A DNA stretch of 64,000 bases from Kangiella sp. (GTDB lineage Bacteria > Pseudomonadota > Gammaproteobacteria > Enterobacterales > Kangiellaceae): the NCBI GenBank assembly GCA_028284185.1, contig JANQSG010000013.1:19671-83670 (forward strand). The letters are read 5' to 3'. The notes below the pieces were generated by a model. That model saw only the letters and a list, made by a program, of their open reading frames with translations, did not search any database and was not told where the DNA came from. The position numbers and the translations under genes were made by a program. This document shows, piece by piece, positions 47,145-57,116 of this stretch (position 1 is the first letter of the stretch; every line of letters begins with the position of its first letter).

Positions 47145-47978
47145 CTAGCACCAGCAACCGACAGTCACCCGTTCATGCCCAGCCAAATCCCGAAATGATT
47201 CAATCTTCTGATAACCAAATTCGGCCAGGATTTCACGAACCTTTGGTGCCTGTTCATAGCCATGTTCAAACATCAAATAAGCACCCGGGTTTAAATACTT
47301 TCGAGCCTGTTGCGTTATGCTGGCAATATCAGCATAGCCTTGATCATTAGCGACTAGCGCCGAGTAAGGTTCAAAAGTTAAATCCTGCAAATGGGGATCG
47401 GTTGCTGCAACATAAGGTGGATTGGACACAATCAGATCCAGTTTGCCGAATGACCAGTTTTGCAACCAGCAGCAGGCCACCGTTTGTACCTTATCGAGCC
47501 GATAATGAATTCGATTCTGCTCCGCTACTGCCAGCGCTTTTTCACTAAAATCTACTGCAAAAACAGTAGCTTGAGGTCTTTCACTAGCAATAGCCAAAGC
47601 AATGGCTCCGCTCCCTGTACCCAAATCAGCTATTCTGAAATCCATATCTTTTGGGATCTTGGTTAGAGCCAGTTCCACCAGAGCTTCGGTTTCAGGACGG
47701 GGAATCAGCGTATCTTCAGTGACCTTTAAATTTAATGACCAGAATTCTTTTTCGCCAACAATATAGGCAACCGGTTCAGCTTTTAATCTGCGCGCAACCA
47801 ACTTTTGATAGTGCTGCCACTGATCTTCAGCCAGTTCCTTATCTGGCCAGGTTTTTAACCAAATTCTCGGTTTATCCAGACAATAAGCCAATAAAAGTTC
47901 TGCATCCAGTCTGGCTTCATTGTTTTCAACCGCTAATAGCTTCTGGTAAGCCCAATCCAAAGCCTGAATAATGTGCAT
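47145..47978 (-). CDS. prmC: Release factor glutamine methyltransferase PrmC
   Basis: A 277-aa S-adenosylmethionine-dependent methyltransferase. SAM motif 'IADLGTGSGAIALAIA' and catalytic 'IVSNPPYVAA' are clear. It methylates the Gln of the GGQ motif in release factors RF1 and RF2. It lies 9 nt after prfA, its substrate's gene, in the hemA-prfA-prmC operon. Confidence 0.96.
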   Translation of the reverse strand: MHIIQALDWAYQKLLAVENNEARLDAELLLAYCLDKPRIWLKTWPDKELAEDQWQHYQKLVARRLKAEPVAYIVGEKEFWSLNLKVTEDTLIPRPETEALVELALTKIPKDMDFRIADLGTGSGAIALAIASERPQATVFAVDFSEKALAVAEQNRIHYRLDKVQTVACCWLQNWSFGKLDLIVSNPPYVAATDPHLQDLTFEPYSALVANDQGYADIASITQQARKYLNPGAYLMFEHGYEQAPKVREILAEFGYQKIESFRDLAGHERVTVGCWC

Positions 47979-47987
47979 AACTTTGGA

Positions 47988-49082
47988 TTAATTCGAAGTT
48001 TCCGCCAAAGCTGCCAATTGATCGGCCTGATTTTCGGCAACCAAAGGCTCAATGATCTGGTCAATATCCCCTTCCATAATTTCATCCAGCTTATACAAAG
48101 TCAGGTTGATACGATGATCGGTCATACGTCCCTGAGGATAGTTATAGGTACGAATTCGGTCAGAGCGATCACCGGTTCCCACCAGATTACGGCGCATTTC
48201 GGATTGCTCAGTTTGCGCTTTCACCTCTTCAGCCTGTTGCAATTTAGCTTGCAACATGGCCATCGCTTTAGCCTTGTTCTTATGTTGTGAACGCTCGTCC
48301 TGACATTCCACAACGACACCGCTGGGCAAGTGAGTTAAACGGATCGCCGAGTCGGTTTTATTGACGTGTTGCCCACCTGCGCCAGAGGCACGGAAAGTAT
48401 CCACTCGCAGATCCGCCGGATTCACTTCAATCGCATCAACCGCATCCGCTTCCGGCATAATAGCCACGGTACAGGCCGAAGTATGAATACGGCCCTGTGA
48501 TTCCGTTTCTGGCACTCGCTGCACCCGGTGTGCGCCTGACTCAAACTTCAAACGTGAATAAACCATATCGCCACTGATTCGTAGAATAATTTCTTTATAG
48601 CCACCATGATCACTGGGGTTTTCACTCATCACTTCCACTTGCCAGCGTTTCTTCTCCGCATACTTGGAATACATACGGAATAAATCGCCCACAAAAATGG
48701 CCGCCTCATCGCCACCAGTACCGGCACGAATTTCCAGGAAGGTATTTTTATCGTCGTTCGGATCTTTCGGCAGCAGCAATTTCTGCAAGTCAACTTCCAG
48801 CGCTTCCAACAGGGTTTTATATTCCTTTAACTCCTCTTGCGCCATTTCACGCATATCCGGATCATCATCTGTTAACATTTCTTCCGCCGTTGCCAAACCA
48901 TCAATCGCTTCCTGATATTTTTGGAAACCAGCTACCACCTCTTCCAGCGCCGCATATTCTTTAGATAAATCGCGGAACTTATTTTGATCACCAATCACTT
49001 CAGGATCGCCCAGCAGAGCACTTAACTCCTCATGCCGATCGACCAAACCCTGTAACTTTTCAACGACTGAATCTTGTAACAT
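47988..49082 (-). CDS. prfA: Peptide chain release factor 1
   Basis: A 364-aa class I release factor. The stop-codon anticodon-like PxT motif region is '[20 protein letters not shown]' (key RVPETE...GRIHTS), and the hydrolysis motif is '[16 protein letters not shown]' with GGQ. It reads UAA and UAG. Part of hemA-prfA-prmC; 56 nt from hemA. Confidence 0.98.
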   Translation of the reverse strand: MLQDSVVEKLQGLVDRHEELSALLGDPEVIGDQNKFRDLSKEYAALEEVVAGFQKYQEAIDGLATAEEMLTDDDPDMREMAQEELKEYKTLLEALEVDLQKLLLPKDPNDDKNTFLEIRAGTGGDEAAIFVGDLFRMYSKYAEKKRWQVEVMSENPSDHGGYKEIILRISGDMVYSRLKFESGAHRVQRVPETESQGRIHTSACTVAIMPEADAVDAIEVNPADLRVDTFRASGAGGQHVNKTDSAIRLTHLPSGVVVECQDERSQHKNKAKAMAMLQAKLQQAEEVKAQTEQSEMRRNLVGTGDRSDRIRTYNYPQGRMTDHRINLTLYKLDEIMEGDIDQIIEPLVAENQADQLAALAETSN

Positions 49083-49138
49083 CGGGGACTTTTTATCCTA
49101 TCTCTTAAAAAGTATTATCATTATACTTTTACAAACAC

Positions 49139-50476
49139 TTATTCTTCATTCGGTTCATTAACCGATTGAGTAACCGAATCATCATCCAAATCAAACAGTT
49201 GCCGCATTAACTGATGATTATCCAATTTATCTGCAACCTCTGCCGACTCACCCTGACGCAGCCAAACTAACGGCTGATGCAAAAACTTTTTTAACAAACG
49301 ATGACTTAAAGCCTCTAAGGCTTCTTCTGGCTGCTGATTATTCTGCAATTGTGACTTGGCTCTTTGCAACTCTTGTTGTGCGATTTGTTGATACTTTTGT
49401 TGCAGCTCACGCACCGTATCATGCTTATTCTGCCCGTTAAGCCACTGCATATAGGAATCAGCAAAGGGCTCAATAATGGCTTCGGCCTGGGCAGCAGCTT
49501 CTTGTCGTGCCTGCAAATTTTCCTGAATCACCCCTTCCAAATCATCAACCGTATAAAGATACACATCGTCCAGCTCACCAACGGCAGCCTCAATATCTCT
49601 TGGAACCGCCAGATCCACCATAAAAATACTTTTGCGACCACGTTGTTTTAAAGCCTTTTCAACCATCCCTTTACCGATAATAGGTAACATACTACCGGTG
49701 GAAGAAATCACTATATCTGCCTGGGCAAAATAATGCGGGATCGCTTCAAGACTAATCGCCTTACCATTAAACTCCTGCGCCAGCTTCTGACCGTTAGCCA
49801 GGGTTCGATTGGCCATAATCATCTGCTTTACCTGTTGCTGCTGTAAATGACGCGCCGCTAATTCAATAGTTTCGCCAGCCCCAACAAAAAGTACGGTCAA
49901 CTCCAGAAAGTCCTCAAAAATATGCTTGGCCAGATTGACCGCCGCATAAGCCACCGATACTGGGTTGGTACCAATATCCGTATCATGACGCACCCTTTTT
50001 GCCGCAGAAAAAACCCGCTGGAAAAGACGCTCCAAATCAACGCCTAAAGTGCCTGCCCGCTTGGCTTTTTGATATACCGCCTTTAACTGGCCTAATATTT
50101 GTGGTTCCCCTAACACCATCGAGTCCAAACCGCTAGCCACACGCATAATATGCAATACCGCTTGTTGCTGAGAATGGCTGTATAAATAAGGCAGCAGCTC
50201 AGTATCCAGATCATTATGCTGAGCCAGCCAGTCAACAATCTGTTGCGTGAGTTTGTCTACTGGACAGCCTGTGGCTTTGACGTAAAACTCAACTCGATTG
50301 CAGGTCGATAAGATAGCAACTTCCGCCGGCTTATCTAAATCGTGGACCAATTCCTGGTTTAACCGCAACTGCAAATCAGCCATCGACTGAGCCAGTTCAT
50401 GCTCTGCAAAAGCCGCTTTTTCGCGAATTGCAACAGGCGCTGTCTTATGGTTAATTCCAAGAATAATCAATGACAT
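49139..50476 (-). CDS. hemA: Glutamyl-tRNA reductase HemA
   Basis: A 445-aa enzyme that reduces glutamyl-tRNA to glutamate-1-semialdehyde, the first step of tetrapyrrole synthesis. Start 'LIILGINHKTAPVAIREK', catalytic Cys59 in 'ILSTCNRVEFY', 'GLDSMVLGEPQILGQLK', the NADPH-binding 'VLFVGAGETIELAARHL' and a C-terminal dimerisation helix region. The E. coli-like tail is extended and acidic. Divergent from the TPR lipoprotein gene (229 nt apart), as hemA and lolB are in E. coli. Confidence 0.97.
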   Translation of the reverse strand: MSLIILGINHKTAPVAIREKAAFAEHELAQSMADLQLRLNQELVHDLDKPAEVAILSTCNRVEFYVKATGCPVDKLTQQIVDWLAQHNDLDTELLPYLYSHSQQQAVLHIMRVASGLDSMVLGEPQILGQLKAVYQKAKRAGTLGVDLERLFQRVFSAAKRVRHDTDIGTNPVSVAYAAVNLAKHIFEDFLELTVLFVGAGETIELAARHLQQQQVKQMIMANRTLANGQKLAQEFNGKAISLEAIPHYFAQADIVISSTGSMLPIIGKGMVEKALKQRGRKSIFMVDLAVPRDIEAAVGELDDVYLYTVDDLEGVIQENLQARQEAAAQAEAIIEPFADSYMQWLNGQNKHDTVRELQQKYQQIAQQELQRAKSQLQNNQQPEEALEALSHRLLKKFLHQPLVWLRQGESAEVADKLDNHQLMRQLFDLDDDSVTQSVNEPNEE

Positions 50477-50705
50477 AGGTTAATTTTATGATGCCGAATT
50501 GAGCGCCTGGATCACTTCTTTTACCATCCAGGCTATAGTTGGCGCGAATTATAACATCGGCTTATGGTAACTGCGACTTTATTCGAGCTATCAAACCCAT
50601 ATTGAAATTTTATGGACTACCAATTTATAGAATTGATGGATTTTCACTGTTCTTCAAAATCAAACCTGCTAACCTATAGCAAAAGCATAATTTAAAAATA
50701 GCTTG

Positions 50706-52769
50706 ATGAGCTTTGCATTGTTAAACCAACTAAAATACCGTTCAATGATATGCGCTTTGCTGTTACTAAGCGGCTGCGCCAGTGCGCCCAAGCTATTGCC
50801 AAACGAGAAACTGACGACACCAACTCAAACATCTTCAAAAGCCGATATTAGCCATTTAGATCCGGAACAGCGTAGCCAACTCTACTACAGTATTCTGTTA
50901 GCCAATCTGGCCGAGAAGAAACAGCTTTTTGATATTGCTCAAAATAACTATCAGGATGCTCTAGATAAAACTAAAAGTTCAGCATTAGCCAGTAATAGCA
51001 CTCGTATTGCCCTGCTACAAAAAAATTATCCGGTAGCAGAAAAAGCACTGGAAGTCTGGCAACAAAATGCTCCACTTTCAACTGGCCCTAAAAAGATTGG
51101 GCTGCTGATTGCCCTGCATCAAAACCAAACTGAAAAAGCCTACCAGTTATTAGGCACCATTATAACAAAACTGAAAACCGAAGCCCGCCATATTGATGAT
51201 CCTGAAAAACCGCTAACGCCTTCGGAACTTGATAATCAATTCAAGCAGTTATTACAACTGGCCTATTATAAAACACCAGACACCCTGGAGTTTGAAAAAC
51301 AAGTTTCCAGCTTTGGAGAACTCTTGAATCGATTTAATCAGGAACAAACGGTGACTAATGATGTTTGGGCAATCACAATGGCAGCCGAAGCTTTTATCCA
51401 GCTAAAAAGCCGCAGTCCATTAAGCAAATTGAATCGTATTCACCAATTACTGGATAAAAGCTTATCGCTACGCCCTGACTTTATTGGAGCGATTGAAACC
51501 AAAGCGCAAGCATTAGCCTTGATTTCAGAAGAAAAAAGTGCTGAATTTTTAACTGAAATTTTACAACATCAGGCGCTGTCGAAAACACAAGTTTCAAATT
51601 TAGCCAATGTGGTCTATAAGCAAAATAATTTCCGAACTGCGGTCATAGGTTTTCGTAGAATACTGGATGCAGAGCCGGATAATCAACAAGTCAAATTTTT
51701 ATTGGCTGGCAGTCTTTATGGCAACAAAGAATATCAAGCAGCCAGTGACTTATTTTGGCAACTATCACTGGATGATTTTCGTAAGCCAGCCAGTAGTTTT
51801 TATTGTGCCGATGCGGCAGAAAGAATTAAAGATGAAGTCAGAAGCTTAAGCTGCTATGAAATGGTACCCGTTGGCAAATATTTTATGCAGGCACGTCATC
51901 GTATCGCCGAAATTTTTGCCAATAAAGCCATGTATGCCGAAGGTGCCAAAAGCCTGCAAAAAGCACAAACTTTAGTCGATTTTAATCAGCGCCAACAACT
52001 GCTGAAATATGAAGTTAATTATTTACTGGAAAATGAACAGTTTGCTTTAGCCAGGCAACGCCTCGATTCAGCCATTCAGCTAGAGCCGCATAATGGCACT
52101 ATCTATTACTTGCAATTGTTACTGGCCGATAAAACCCTGCCAGAATCTAATTTTTTACAAAAAGTGCAACAACTGCAAGCTCAGGCGCCTGATACGGAAT
52201 TAAGAAAACAGGTGACTTACGGTGCACTGGAACTATTGACAAAGCGCAAGAAACATTTGCTGATTTATCAGCTTCTGGATCGGGAAGTCAGTTTATACCC
52301 TAAAGATCCAGAACTGCTCTATTCACGCGCTTTAGCCAATCAACCGTTAAAGCGTTTTGATTGGCTCGAACGGGATTTACGCCAATTGCTAAACTTTGAT
52401 CCCGATAATATCGATGCTAAAAATGCGCTTGGCTATACGCTGGCCGATCAAAATCGTAATTTGGATGAAGCTTTAATACTGATTGAACAAGCCTATCAAG
52501 CCAAACCGGATAATGATGCAATTTTGGATTCTATGGGCTGGGTACATTATCGCCTCGGTAATCTGCAAAAAGCTCTGAATTTTATTACATTGTCTTATCA
52601 AAAAGCGCCGGTTCCAGAAATAGCCGCGCATCTGGGTGAAATCCTGTGGCAATTAGGCGAACAGGAAAAAGCCAGACAAGTTTGGCAAAAAGCCTTGCAG
52701 CAAGAGCCACAAAACCAGTATATTCTCGACACTTTAGCGCGATTTCCTGAGGCTGACTTAACGCCTTAG
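50706..52769 (+). CDS. TPR-repeat lipoprotein
   Basis: A 687-aa protein with a lipoprotein signal; the lipobox LLSGC puts the acylated Cys near residue 24 ('ICALLLLSGCASAPK'). The rest is made of tetratricopeptide-like helical pairs, clearest at the C-terminus ('AKNALGYTLADQNRNLDEAL', 'ILDSMGWVHYRLGNLQKALNF', 'AHLGEILWQLGEQEKARQVW'). I start at the ATG at 50706; a TTG just before it is also possible, and no good ribosome site is visible. Such a TPR lipoprotein beside lolB is common in Pseudomonas-like genomes. It probably scaffolds an envelope complex. Confidence 0.85.
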   Translation: MSFALLNQLKYRSMICALLLLSGCASAPKLLPNEKLTTPTQTSSKADISHLDPEQRSQLYYSILLANLAEKKQLFDIAQNNYQDALDKTKSSALASNSTRIALLQKNYPVAEKALEVWQQNAPLSTGPKKIGLLIALHQNQTEKAYQLLGTIITKLKTEARHIDDPEKPLTPSELDNQFKQLLQLAYYKTPDTLEFEKQVSSFGELLNRFNQEQTVTNDVWAITMAAEAFIQLKSRSPLSKLNRIHQLLDKSLSLRPDFIGAIETKAQALALISEEKSAEFLTEILQHQALSKTQVSNLANVVYKQNNFRTAVIGFRRILDAEPDNQQVKFLLAGSLYGNKEYQAASDLFWQLSLDDFRKPASSFYCADAAERIKDEVRSLSCYEMVPVGKYFMQARHRIAEIFANKAMYAEGAKSLQKAQTLVDFNQRQQLLKYEVNYLLENEQFALARQRLDSAIQLEPHNGTIYYLQLLLADKTLPESNFLQKVQQLQAQAPDTELRKQVTYGALELLTKRKKHLLIYQLLDREVSLYPKDPELLYSRALANQPLKRFDWLERDLRQLLNFDPDNIDAKNALGYTLADQNRNLDEALILIEQAYQAKPDNDAILDSMGWVHYRLGNLQKALNFITLSYQKAPVPEIAAHLGEILWQLGEQEKARQVWQKALQQEPQNQYILDTLARFPEADLTP

Positions 52770-52806
52770 GCAACCTCAGTGATTGTGCTCCATATTTAGG
52801 AATTTT

Positions 52807-53421
52807 ATGCTGAAATATCTTTTTTTAACTGCCAGCCTGGTATTCATCACGGCTTGTTCACCAAAGTATCAAGCTCAGGATACCACCGGCTGGGACGATC
52901 CTTTGTGGCAGGCTCACTACAAGGCACTAAAACCCATGCAAAAATTTGCTTTAAAAGGTCGCATCGGTATCAGTAATCCTAAAGACAGTTTTTCCAGCAA
53001 TTTCCGCTGGCAGCAACATGCCTATCAGGATTTTCAATTTAGAATGTATGGCGCTTTGGGCAATACTTATGTCCTAATGAATAGCAAACCTGAATGGACA
53101 AGTTTGGAAACTGGCGATGATCGCTTTTATGAAGGTCCTGATGCTTCGGTACTGATTGCTCAAACTATGGGTTGGTCATTACCACTTAATTATCTGGCGG
53201 ATTGGATTAAAGGGATTCCCACTGGTGTTGGCCGCGATCAGATCCTGATCAACGCTGATGGCACCCTGCAACAATTAACCTATCAAACCGAGGGCAAAAC
53301 CTTTTTGGTGACTTTTGAGCGCTATGCTCAATTTTCAGCGCAAACCATGCCAACTAAAATCCGCATCCTGGAAAACGATAATAAATTGCTACTGTCCATT
53401 CGAGAGTGGCAACTGCATTAA
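52807..53421 (+). CDS. lolB: Outer-membrane lipoprotein receptor LolB
   Basis: A 204-aa lipoprotein: signal 'LKYLFLTASLVFITACSPK' with the acylated Cys at about 17. The mature domain includes 'FALKGRIGISNPKDSFSSNF' and 'FRMYGALGNTYVLM', then 'WIKGIP'. LolB accepts lipoproteins from LolA and inserts them into the outer membrane. The ATG at 52807 after TAGGAA is preferred to a GTG at 52783. It sits before ispE, the standard order. Confidence 0.9.
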   Translation: MLKYLFLTASLVFITACSPKYQAQDTTGWDDPLWQAHYKALKPMQKFALKGRIGISNPKDSFSSNFRWQQHAYQDFQFRMYGALGNTYVLMNSKPEWTSLETGDDRFYEGPDASVLIAQTMGWSLPLNYLADWIKGIPTGVGRDQILINADGTLQQLTYQTEGKTFLVTFERYAQFSAQTMPTKIRILENDNKLLLSIREWQLH

Positions 53422-53426
53422 TTAAC

Positions 53427-54329
53427 ATGAAATTCCATCAGCCCACCGCATCGCTTAATGAACAAGGCTTTAGCTATTGGCCAGCCCCGATTAAACTGAA
53501 CTTGGAATTGCGTATTCTGGGCCGACGAGCCGATGGTTATCATAATCTGCAAACCCTGTTCCAACTGCTCGATATTGGCGATGAACTTTGGATAAAACCT
53601 GATGATAGTGGTGATTTGACCCTCATCAGTGACTATCAGGAAGTCGCACCATCAGATAACCTGATTATTAAAGCCGCAAATAAACTTAAACAACTGAGCA
53701 AACAACTAGGCAAACAGCCGAAACTTGGTGCTAGCATTAAACTGAATAAACGGGTGCCCTCTGGGGCTGGGCTGGGTGGCGGCAGTTCAGATGCAGCCAC
53801 GACTTTGGTGGCTTTAAATCAGTTATGGAAGCTGGAATTATCCAACGCCGAGCTTTGTGATATTGGCGCCTCGTTAGGCGCCGATGTTCCGGTATTTGTA
53901 CATGGTCATTCCGCCTGGGCTGAAGGAATTGGTGAAGTTTTAAGAGCAACCAGAATCCCACAAAAACAGTATCTTATCGTCTACCCCGATTGCAGCATAA
54001 ATACCTCCAGAATTTTTTCACATCCAGCGTTGACAAGAGACAATAAACCGATTAAATTACGCGCCTCTCGCCCAGAGGTAGAATGGGAAAAGCTTGGTTA
54101 CAACGCTTTTCAATCGCTGGTAACAGAGCTTTATCCTAAGGTTAAAGAGGTCATTGACTTTCTTGAACCATACGGTAAAGCCACCCTGACGGGAACTGGC
54201 AGTAGCGTTTTCTTAGCCTTTGACAATGCGCGAGAAGCCAGTAAAATATCGGCACTGTGCAAGCAGCGCTGGTTAACTCTAGAAGCAAAAGGTATCAACA
54301 GTTCTCCATTGATTGATAGCTGCTACTAG
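53427..54329 (+). CDS. ispE: 4-diphosphocytidyl-2-C-methyl-D-erythritol kinase IspE
   Basis: A 300-aa GHMP kinase of the MEP isoprenoid pathway. 'WPAPIKLNLELRILGRRADGYHNLQTLFQ' (key PAPIKLNLEL and RRADGYH), the ATP loop 'PSGAGLGGGSSDAATTL' and 'GATLTG'-type end 'ATLTGTGSSVFLAF' are present. I use the ATG at 53427, 5 nt after lolB; a GTG within lolB (53406) would give seven extra residues. Confidence 0.94.
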   Translation: MKFHQPTASLNEQGFSYWPAPIKLNLELRILGRRADGYHNLQTLFQLLDIGDELWIKPDDSGDLTLISDYQEVAPSDNLIIKAANKLKQLSKQLGKQPKLGASIKLNKRVPSGAGLGGGSSDAATTLVALNQLWKLELSNAELCDIGASLGADVPVFVHGHSAWAEGIGEVLRATRIPQKQYLIVYPDCSINTSRIFSHPALTRDNKPIKLRASRPEVEWEKLGYNAFQSLVTELYPKVKEVIDFLEPYGKATLTGTGSSVFLAFDNAREASKISALCKQRWLTLEAKGINSSPLIDSCY

Positions 54330-54344
54330 GGATTGCTTAAAAAT

Positions 54345-54419
54345 AGGGGTATCGCCAAGTGGTAAGGCAGCGGCTTTTGATGCCGCCATTCGTTGGTTCA
54401 AATCCAGCTACCCCTGCCA
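54345..54419 (+). tRNA. tRNA-Gln (anticodon TTG)
   Basis: 75 nt including encoded CCA. Acceptor AGGGGTA/TACCCCT, D arm 'GCCAAGTGGTAAGGC', anticodon stem GCGGC/GCCGC around loop TTTTGAT, and T loop GTTCAAAT. Located between ispE and prs, where E. coli-related genomes also have tRNA-Gln. Confidence 0.97.
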
Positions 54420-54504
54420 TTTTCTTCAAATCTATATCAGCCAAACTGCTTGTCTTTTAGCGTATTGTTTCAATCATTGATTGTTTTATTTTGGGGCCCT
54501 TTTC

Positions 54505-55452
54505 ATGTCTGACTTGATGCTGTTTAGTGGTAATGCCACACCAGATCTCGCTGCTCGTATTTCCAACTATCTCAATGTACCACTGGGTAATATTGCAACC
54601 AACCGTTTTAGCGACGGTGAGTGCAGCGTTGAGGTGCTGGAAAACGTACGCGGTAAAGATGTTTTTATTATCCAGTCAACCTGCGCCCCCACTAACGATA
54701 ATTTAATGGAATTGATTATTATGGCTGATGCTTTAAAAAGAGCTTCAGCAAAGCGAATTACCGCAGTAGTCCCTTATTATGGTTATGCGCGCCAGGACAG
54801 ACGAGTCCGTTCCGCGCGTGTTCCTATCAGTGCCAAAGTGGTGGCTGACATGATTGGCGGTGTAGGTTTTGACCGCGTATTAACAGTGGATTTACACGCC
54901 GATCAGATCCAGGGCTTCTTCAATATTCCGGTGGATAATGTTTACGCAACGCCCGTTTTGCTAGAGCATATTTTACAAGGTGCCAGCGAAAATCTGATGG
55001 TGGTCTCACCGGACGTTGGCGGTGTGGTTCGTGCACGTGCTATTGCCAAACGCTTAAATGATGCGGATTTATCCATTATCGACAAACGTCGTCCACGTGC
55101 CAACGAAGTCAGCGTCATGAATATTATTGGTGACGTTTCTGGCCGCGATTGCGTAATTGTGGATGATATGGTGGATACAGCTGGTACTCTATGTCAGGCA
55201 GCACAGGCACTTAAAGATCATGGTGCCAAGAGCGTCTCAGCCTACGCCACCCACCCGGTATTATCAGGTAAAGCTATTGATAATATTAATAATTCTGGTT
55301 TGGATAAACTGGTTATCACTAACACCATTCCCTTGTCTGAAGCCGCGCAAAATTGCGATCGCATTGAAATTCTGGACTTGTCACCATTACTGGGCGAATC
55401 GATTCGCCGTGTTAATACGGAAGAATCGATCAGTACCATGTTCTTGGATTAA
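54505..55452 (+). CDS. prs: Ribose-phosphate pyrophosphokinase
   Basis: A 315-aa enzyme making PRPP from ribose 5-phosphate and ATP for nucleotide, His and Trp synthesis. '[20 protein letters not shown]' (key FSDGE...ENVRG), '[10 protein letters not shown]', '[19 protein letters not shown]' and the PRPP loop '[13 protein letters not shown]' are complete. The ATG at 54505 matches the E. coli start and follows GGGG; the frame is open upstream to 54481. Confidence 0.97.
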   Translation: MSDLMLFSGNATPDLAARISNYLNVPLGNIATNRFSDGECSVEVLENVRGKDVFIIQSTCAPTNDNLMELIIMADALKRASAKRITAVVPYYGYARQDRRVRSARVPISAKVVADMIGGVGFDRVLTVDLHADQIQGFFNIPVDNVYATPVLLEHILQGASENLMVVSPDVGGVVRARAIAKRLNDADLSIIDKRRPRANEVSVMNIIGDVSGRDCVIVDDMVDTAGTLCQAAQALKDHGAKSVSAYATHPVLSGKAIDNINNSGLDKLVITNTIPLSEAAQNCDRIEILDLSPLLGESIRRVNTEESISTMFLD

Positions 55453-55481
55453 AAAAGTCTGAAACTGGCTATTTCATTGTT

Positions 55482-55542
55482 ATAAAGTTTTCTTGAAATC
55501 GGTTATTTAGACTACTAAACGCCCTCCTCAAGAAAACTTTAT
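55482..55542. repeat. 15-bp inverted repeat enclosing a smaller hairpin, prs-rplY gap
   Basis: Arms 55482-55496 and 55528-55542 are perfectly complementary (ATAAAGTTTTCTTGA and its complement), with 31 nt between them containing TTTAG-ACTA-CTAAA. There is no T-run after the right arm, so it is not a standard terminator for prs. It may be a structured RNA or a remnant of a small mobile repeat. Confidence 0.6.
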
Positions 55543-55694
55543 GCCGCGAACTAGCGCAATTTCATCTCTTTTTTTATTGGTGAAAGAGCTAGAACTGAAA
55601 AAATTTTCCGCCATTTATCAAACATTTTTTTAAAATCCCTTGAAAACCCCATATTTCCTAGTCTAAATACTAGCTAAAACCCCTGAGATCGGTG

Positions 55695-55700
55695 TATAAT
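55695..55700 (+). promoter_or_regulatory. -10 box of the rplY promoter
   Basis: A perfect TATAAT followed by a GC-rich discriminator (CGCGCTCCG), about 87 nt before the rplY start. The -35 region is weak, so activation or UP-element use is likely; a second possible promoter (TTGAAA, 17 bp, CTAAAT) lies just upstream near 55640-55670. The leader contains GTCATTG twice. The rest of the 55453-55786 gap holds only the inverted repeat listed separately. Confidence 0.5.
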
Positions 55701-55786
55701 CGCGCTCCGATTTTTTGTGGGTCATTGACTGGTCGCAAGTCATTGGCTTTTTATTAACACTCATTACTTATCTTTAGGAGATTACA

Positions 55787-56455
55787 ATGAGCGATTTTAC
55801 GTTAAATGCTACCAAGCGTAGCGATATAGGGAAAGGTGCGAGCCGCCGCCTACGTCGTGAAGCTAACATGATTCCTGCGGTTGTTTACGGCGGTAAAGAA
55901 GACGCGCAATCATTAACTTTAAGCCACAACCAAGTAATTCGTTTCTTGGAAGAAGAAGCTTTCTACTCTTCAATTATCACTTTGGATATCGAAGGCGAAA
56001 CTGAAGAAGTTTTATTAAAAGACTTACAACGTCACCCATTCAAACCAAAAGTATTGCACATGGACTTGAAGCGCGTGGTACGTGGTCAAGAAATGCACGC
56101 TAACGCTCCATTACACTTTATCAATGAAGAAAATGCTCCTGGCGTTAAAGAAGGCGGCGTAGTTTCTCACCAAGTAACGTCTGTAGAAATCATCTGTATG
56201 CCACGTCACTTACCAGAATACGTTGAAGTTGATATGGCAAACGTAGAAATGGGTGGCGTTGTTCACTTATCTGATCTAACCTTGCCAGAAGGCGTGCGTT
56301 TGGCTGCATTCGAGCAGGGCGAAGATAATGATCTATCTGTTGCTAACATTGTTCCTCCTACTGTTTCTGCTTCTAGCGACGACGAAGCTACAGAAGAAGC
56401 ACCAGAAGCTGAAGGCGAAGAAGCACCAGAAGCTGAAGAAGGTGGTGAAGAGTAA
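55787..56455 (+). CDS. rplY: 50S ribosomal protein L25 (CTC family)
   Basis: A 222-aa protein: N-terminal 5S-rRNA-binding L25 domain (about 1-95, '[22 protein letters not shown]') plus the CTC/TL5 C-terminal domain (about 100-190), and an acidic Glu/Ala tail. The long form contrasts with the 94-aa E. coli protein. AGGAG lies 7 nt upstream. Precedes pth, the usual order. Confidence 0.95.
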   Translation: MSDFTLNATKRSDIGKGASRRLRREANMIPAVVYGGKEDAQSLTLSHNQVIRFLEEEAFYSSIITLDIEGETEEVLLKDLQRHPFKPKVLHMDLKRVVRGQEMHANAPLHFINEENAPGVKEGGVVSHQVTSVEIICMPRHLPEYVEVDMANVEMGGVVHLSDLTLPEGVRLAAFEQGEDNDLSVANIVPPTVSASSDDEATEEAPEAEGEEAPEAEEGGEE

Positions 56456-56492
56456 TTCTTCATCTCTTGAAGTTAGACTCAATTCAAATCAA

Positions 56493-57089
56493 GTGTCTGG
56501 CATCAAATTAATTGTGGGCCTGGCCAATCCAGGCTCACAATATCAAGATACCCGCCACAACGCTGGTGCCTGGTATGTTCAAGAACTAGCTCGCTGTTAC
56601 CAGATTCAACTCAAATCCGAATCCAAGTTCCATGCTCTTGTCGGCAAAGGGCTGATTGGCGGTTATGAGGTGAAACTGTTAATACCAACCACTTTTATGA
56701 ACCTAAGCGGCAAAGCCATTCAAGCGGTTGCTAATTTTTATAAAATTCAGCCGGAAGAAATTTTAGTGGCGCATGATGAGTTAGACGTCGATGCTGGCAC
56801 TCTAAAACTTAAAAAAGGTGGTGGGCATGGCGGTCATAATGGTCTTAGAGATACCATTAGCAAATTAGGCAACAACAAAGACTTTCTGCGTTTGCGTGTG
56901 GGCATTGGCCATCCAGGTCATAAATCTAAAGTGACTGGTTATGTTTTAAATAAACCTACCAGCGATGAAAAAAATGCTATTAATATCGCTATTGATGAGG
57001 CAGTGCGTGAAACCGAAACGCTACTCAAAGGCGATTGGGATCTTGCCGTACAACGCTTACATAGCCTAACCTCGCCATTAACTCAATAA
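56493..57089 (+). CDS. pth: Peptidyl-tRNA hydrolase
   Basis: A 198-aa enzyme that frees tRNA from prematurely released peptidyl-tRNA. Catalytic Asn and His lie in '[19 protein letters not shown]', the Asp in '[20 protein letters not shown]', then '[10 protein letters not shown]'. I start at the GTG at 56493 ('[13 protein letters not shown]'), which fits the family length; the frame is open upstream into rplY, and an earlier GTG near 56445 is possible. No strong ribosome site is visible. Confidence 0.93.
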   Translation: MSGIKLIVGLANPGSQYQDTRHNAGAWYVQELARCYQIQLKSESKFHALVGKGLIGGYEVKLLIPTTFMNLSGKAIQAVANFYKIQPEEILVAHDELDVDAGTLKLKKGGGHGGHNGLRDTISKLGNNKDFLRLRVGIGHPGHKSKVTGYVLNKPTSDEKNAINIAIDEAVRETETLLKGDWDLAVQRLHSLTSPLTQ

Positions 57090-57116
57090 ACAGCCAAATA
57101 ACCAGAGAATAGATAA

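Noticed and set aside
56328..56492. Upstream extension of the pth frame (Leu-rich then Lys-rich)
   Set aside because: It overlaps the acidic tail of rplY in another frame and is low-complexity; the conserved Pth start is at 56493.
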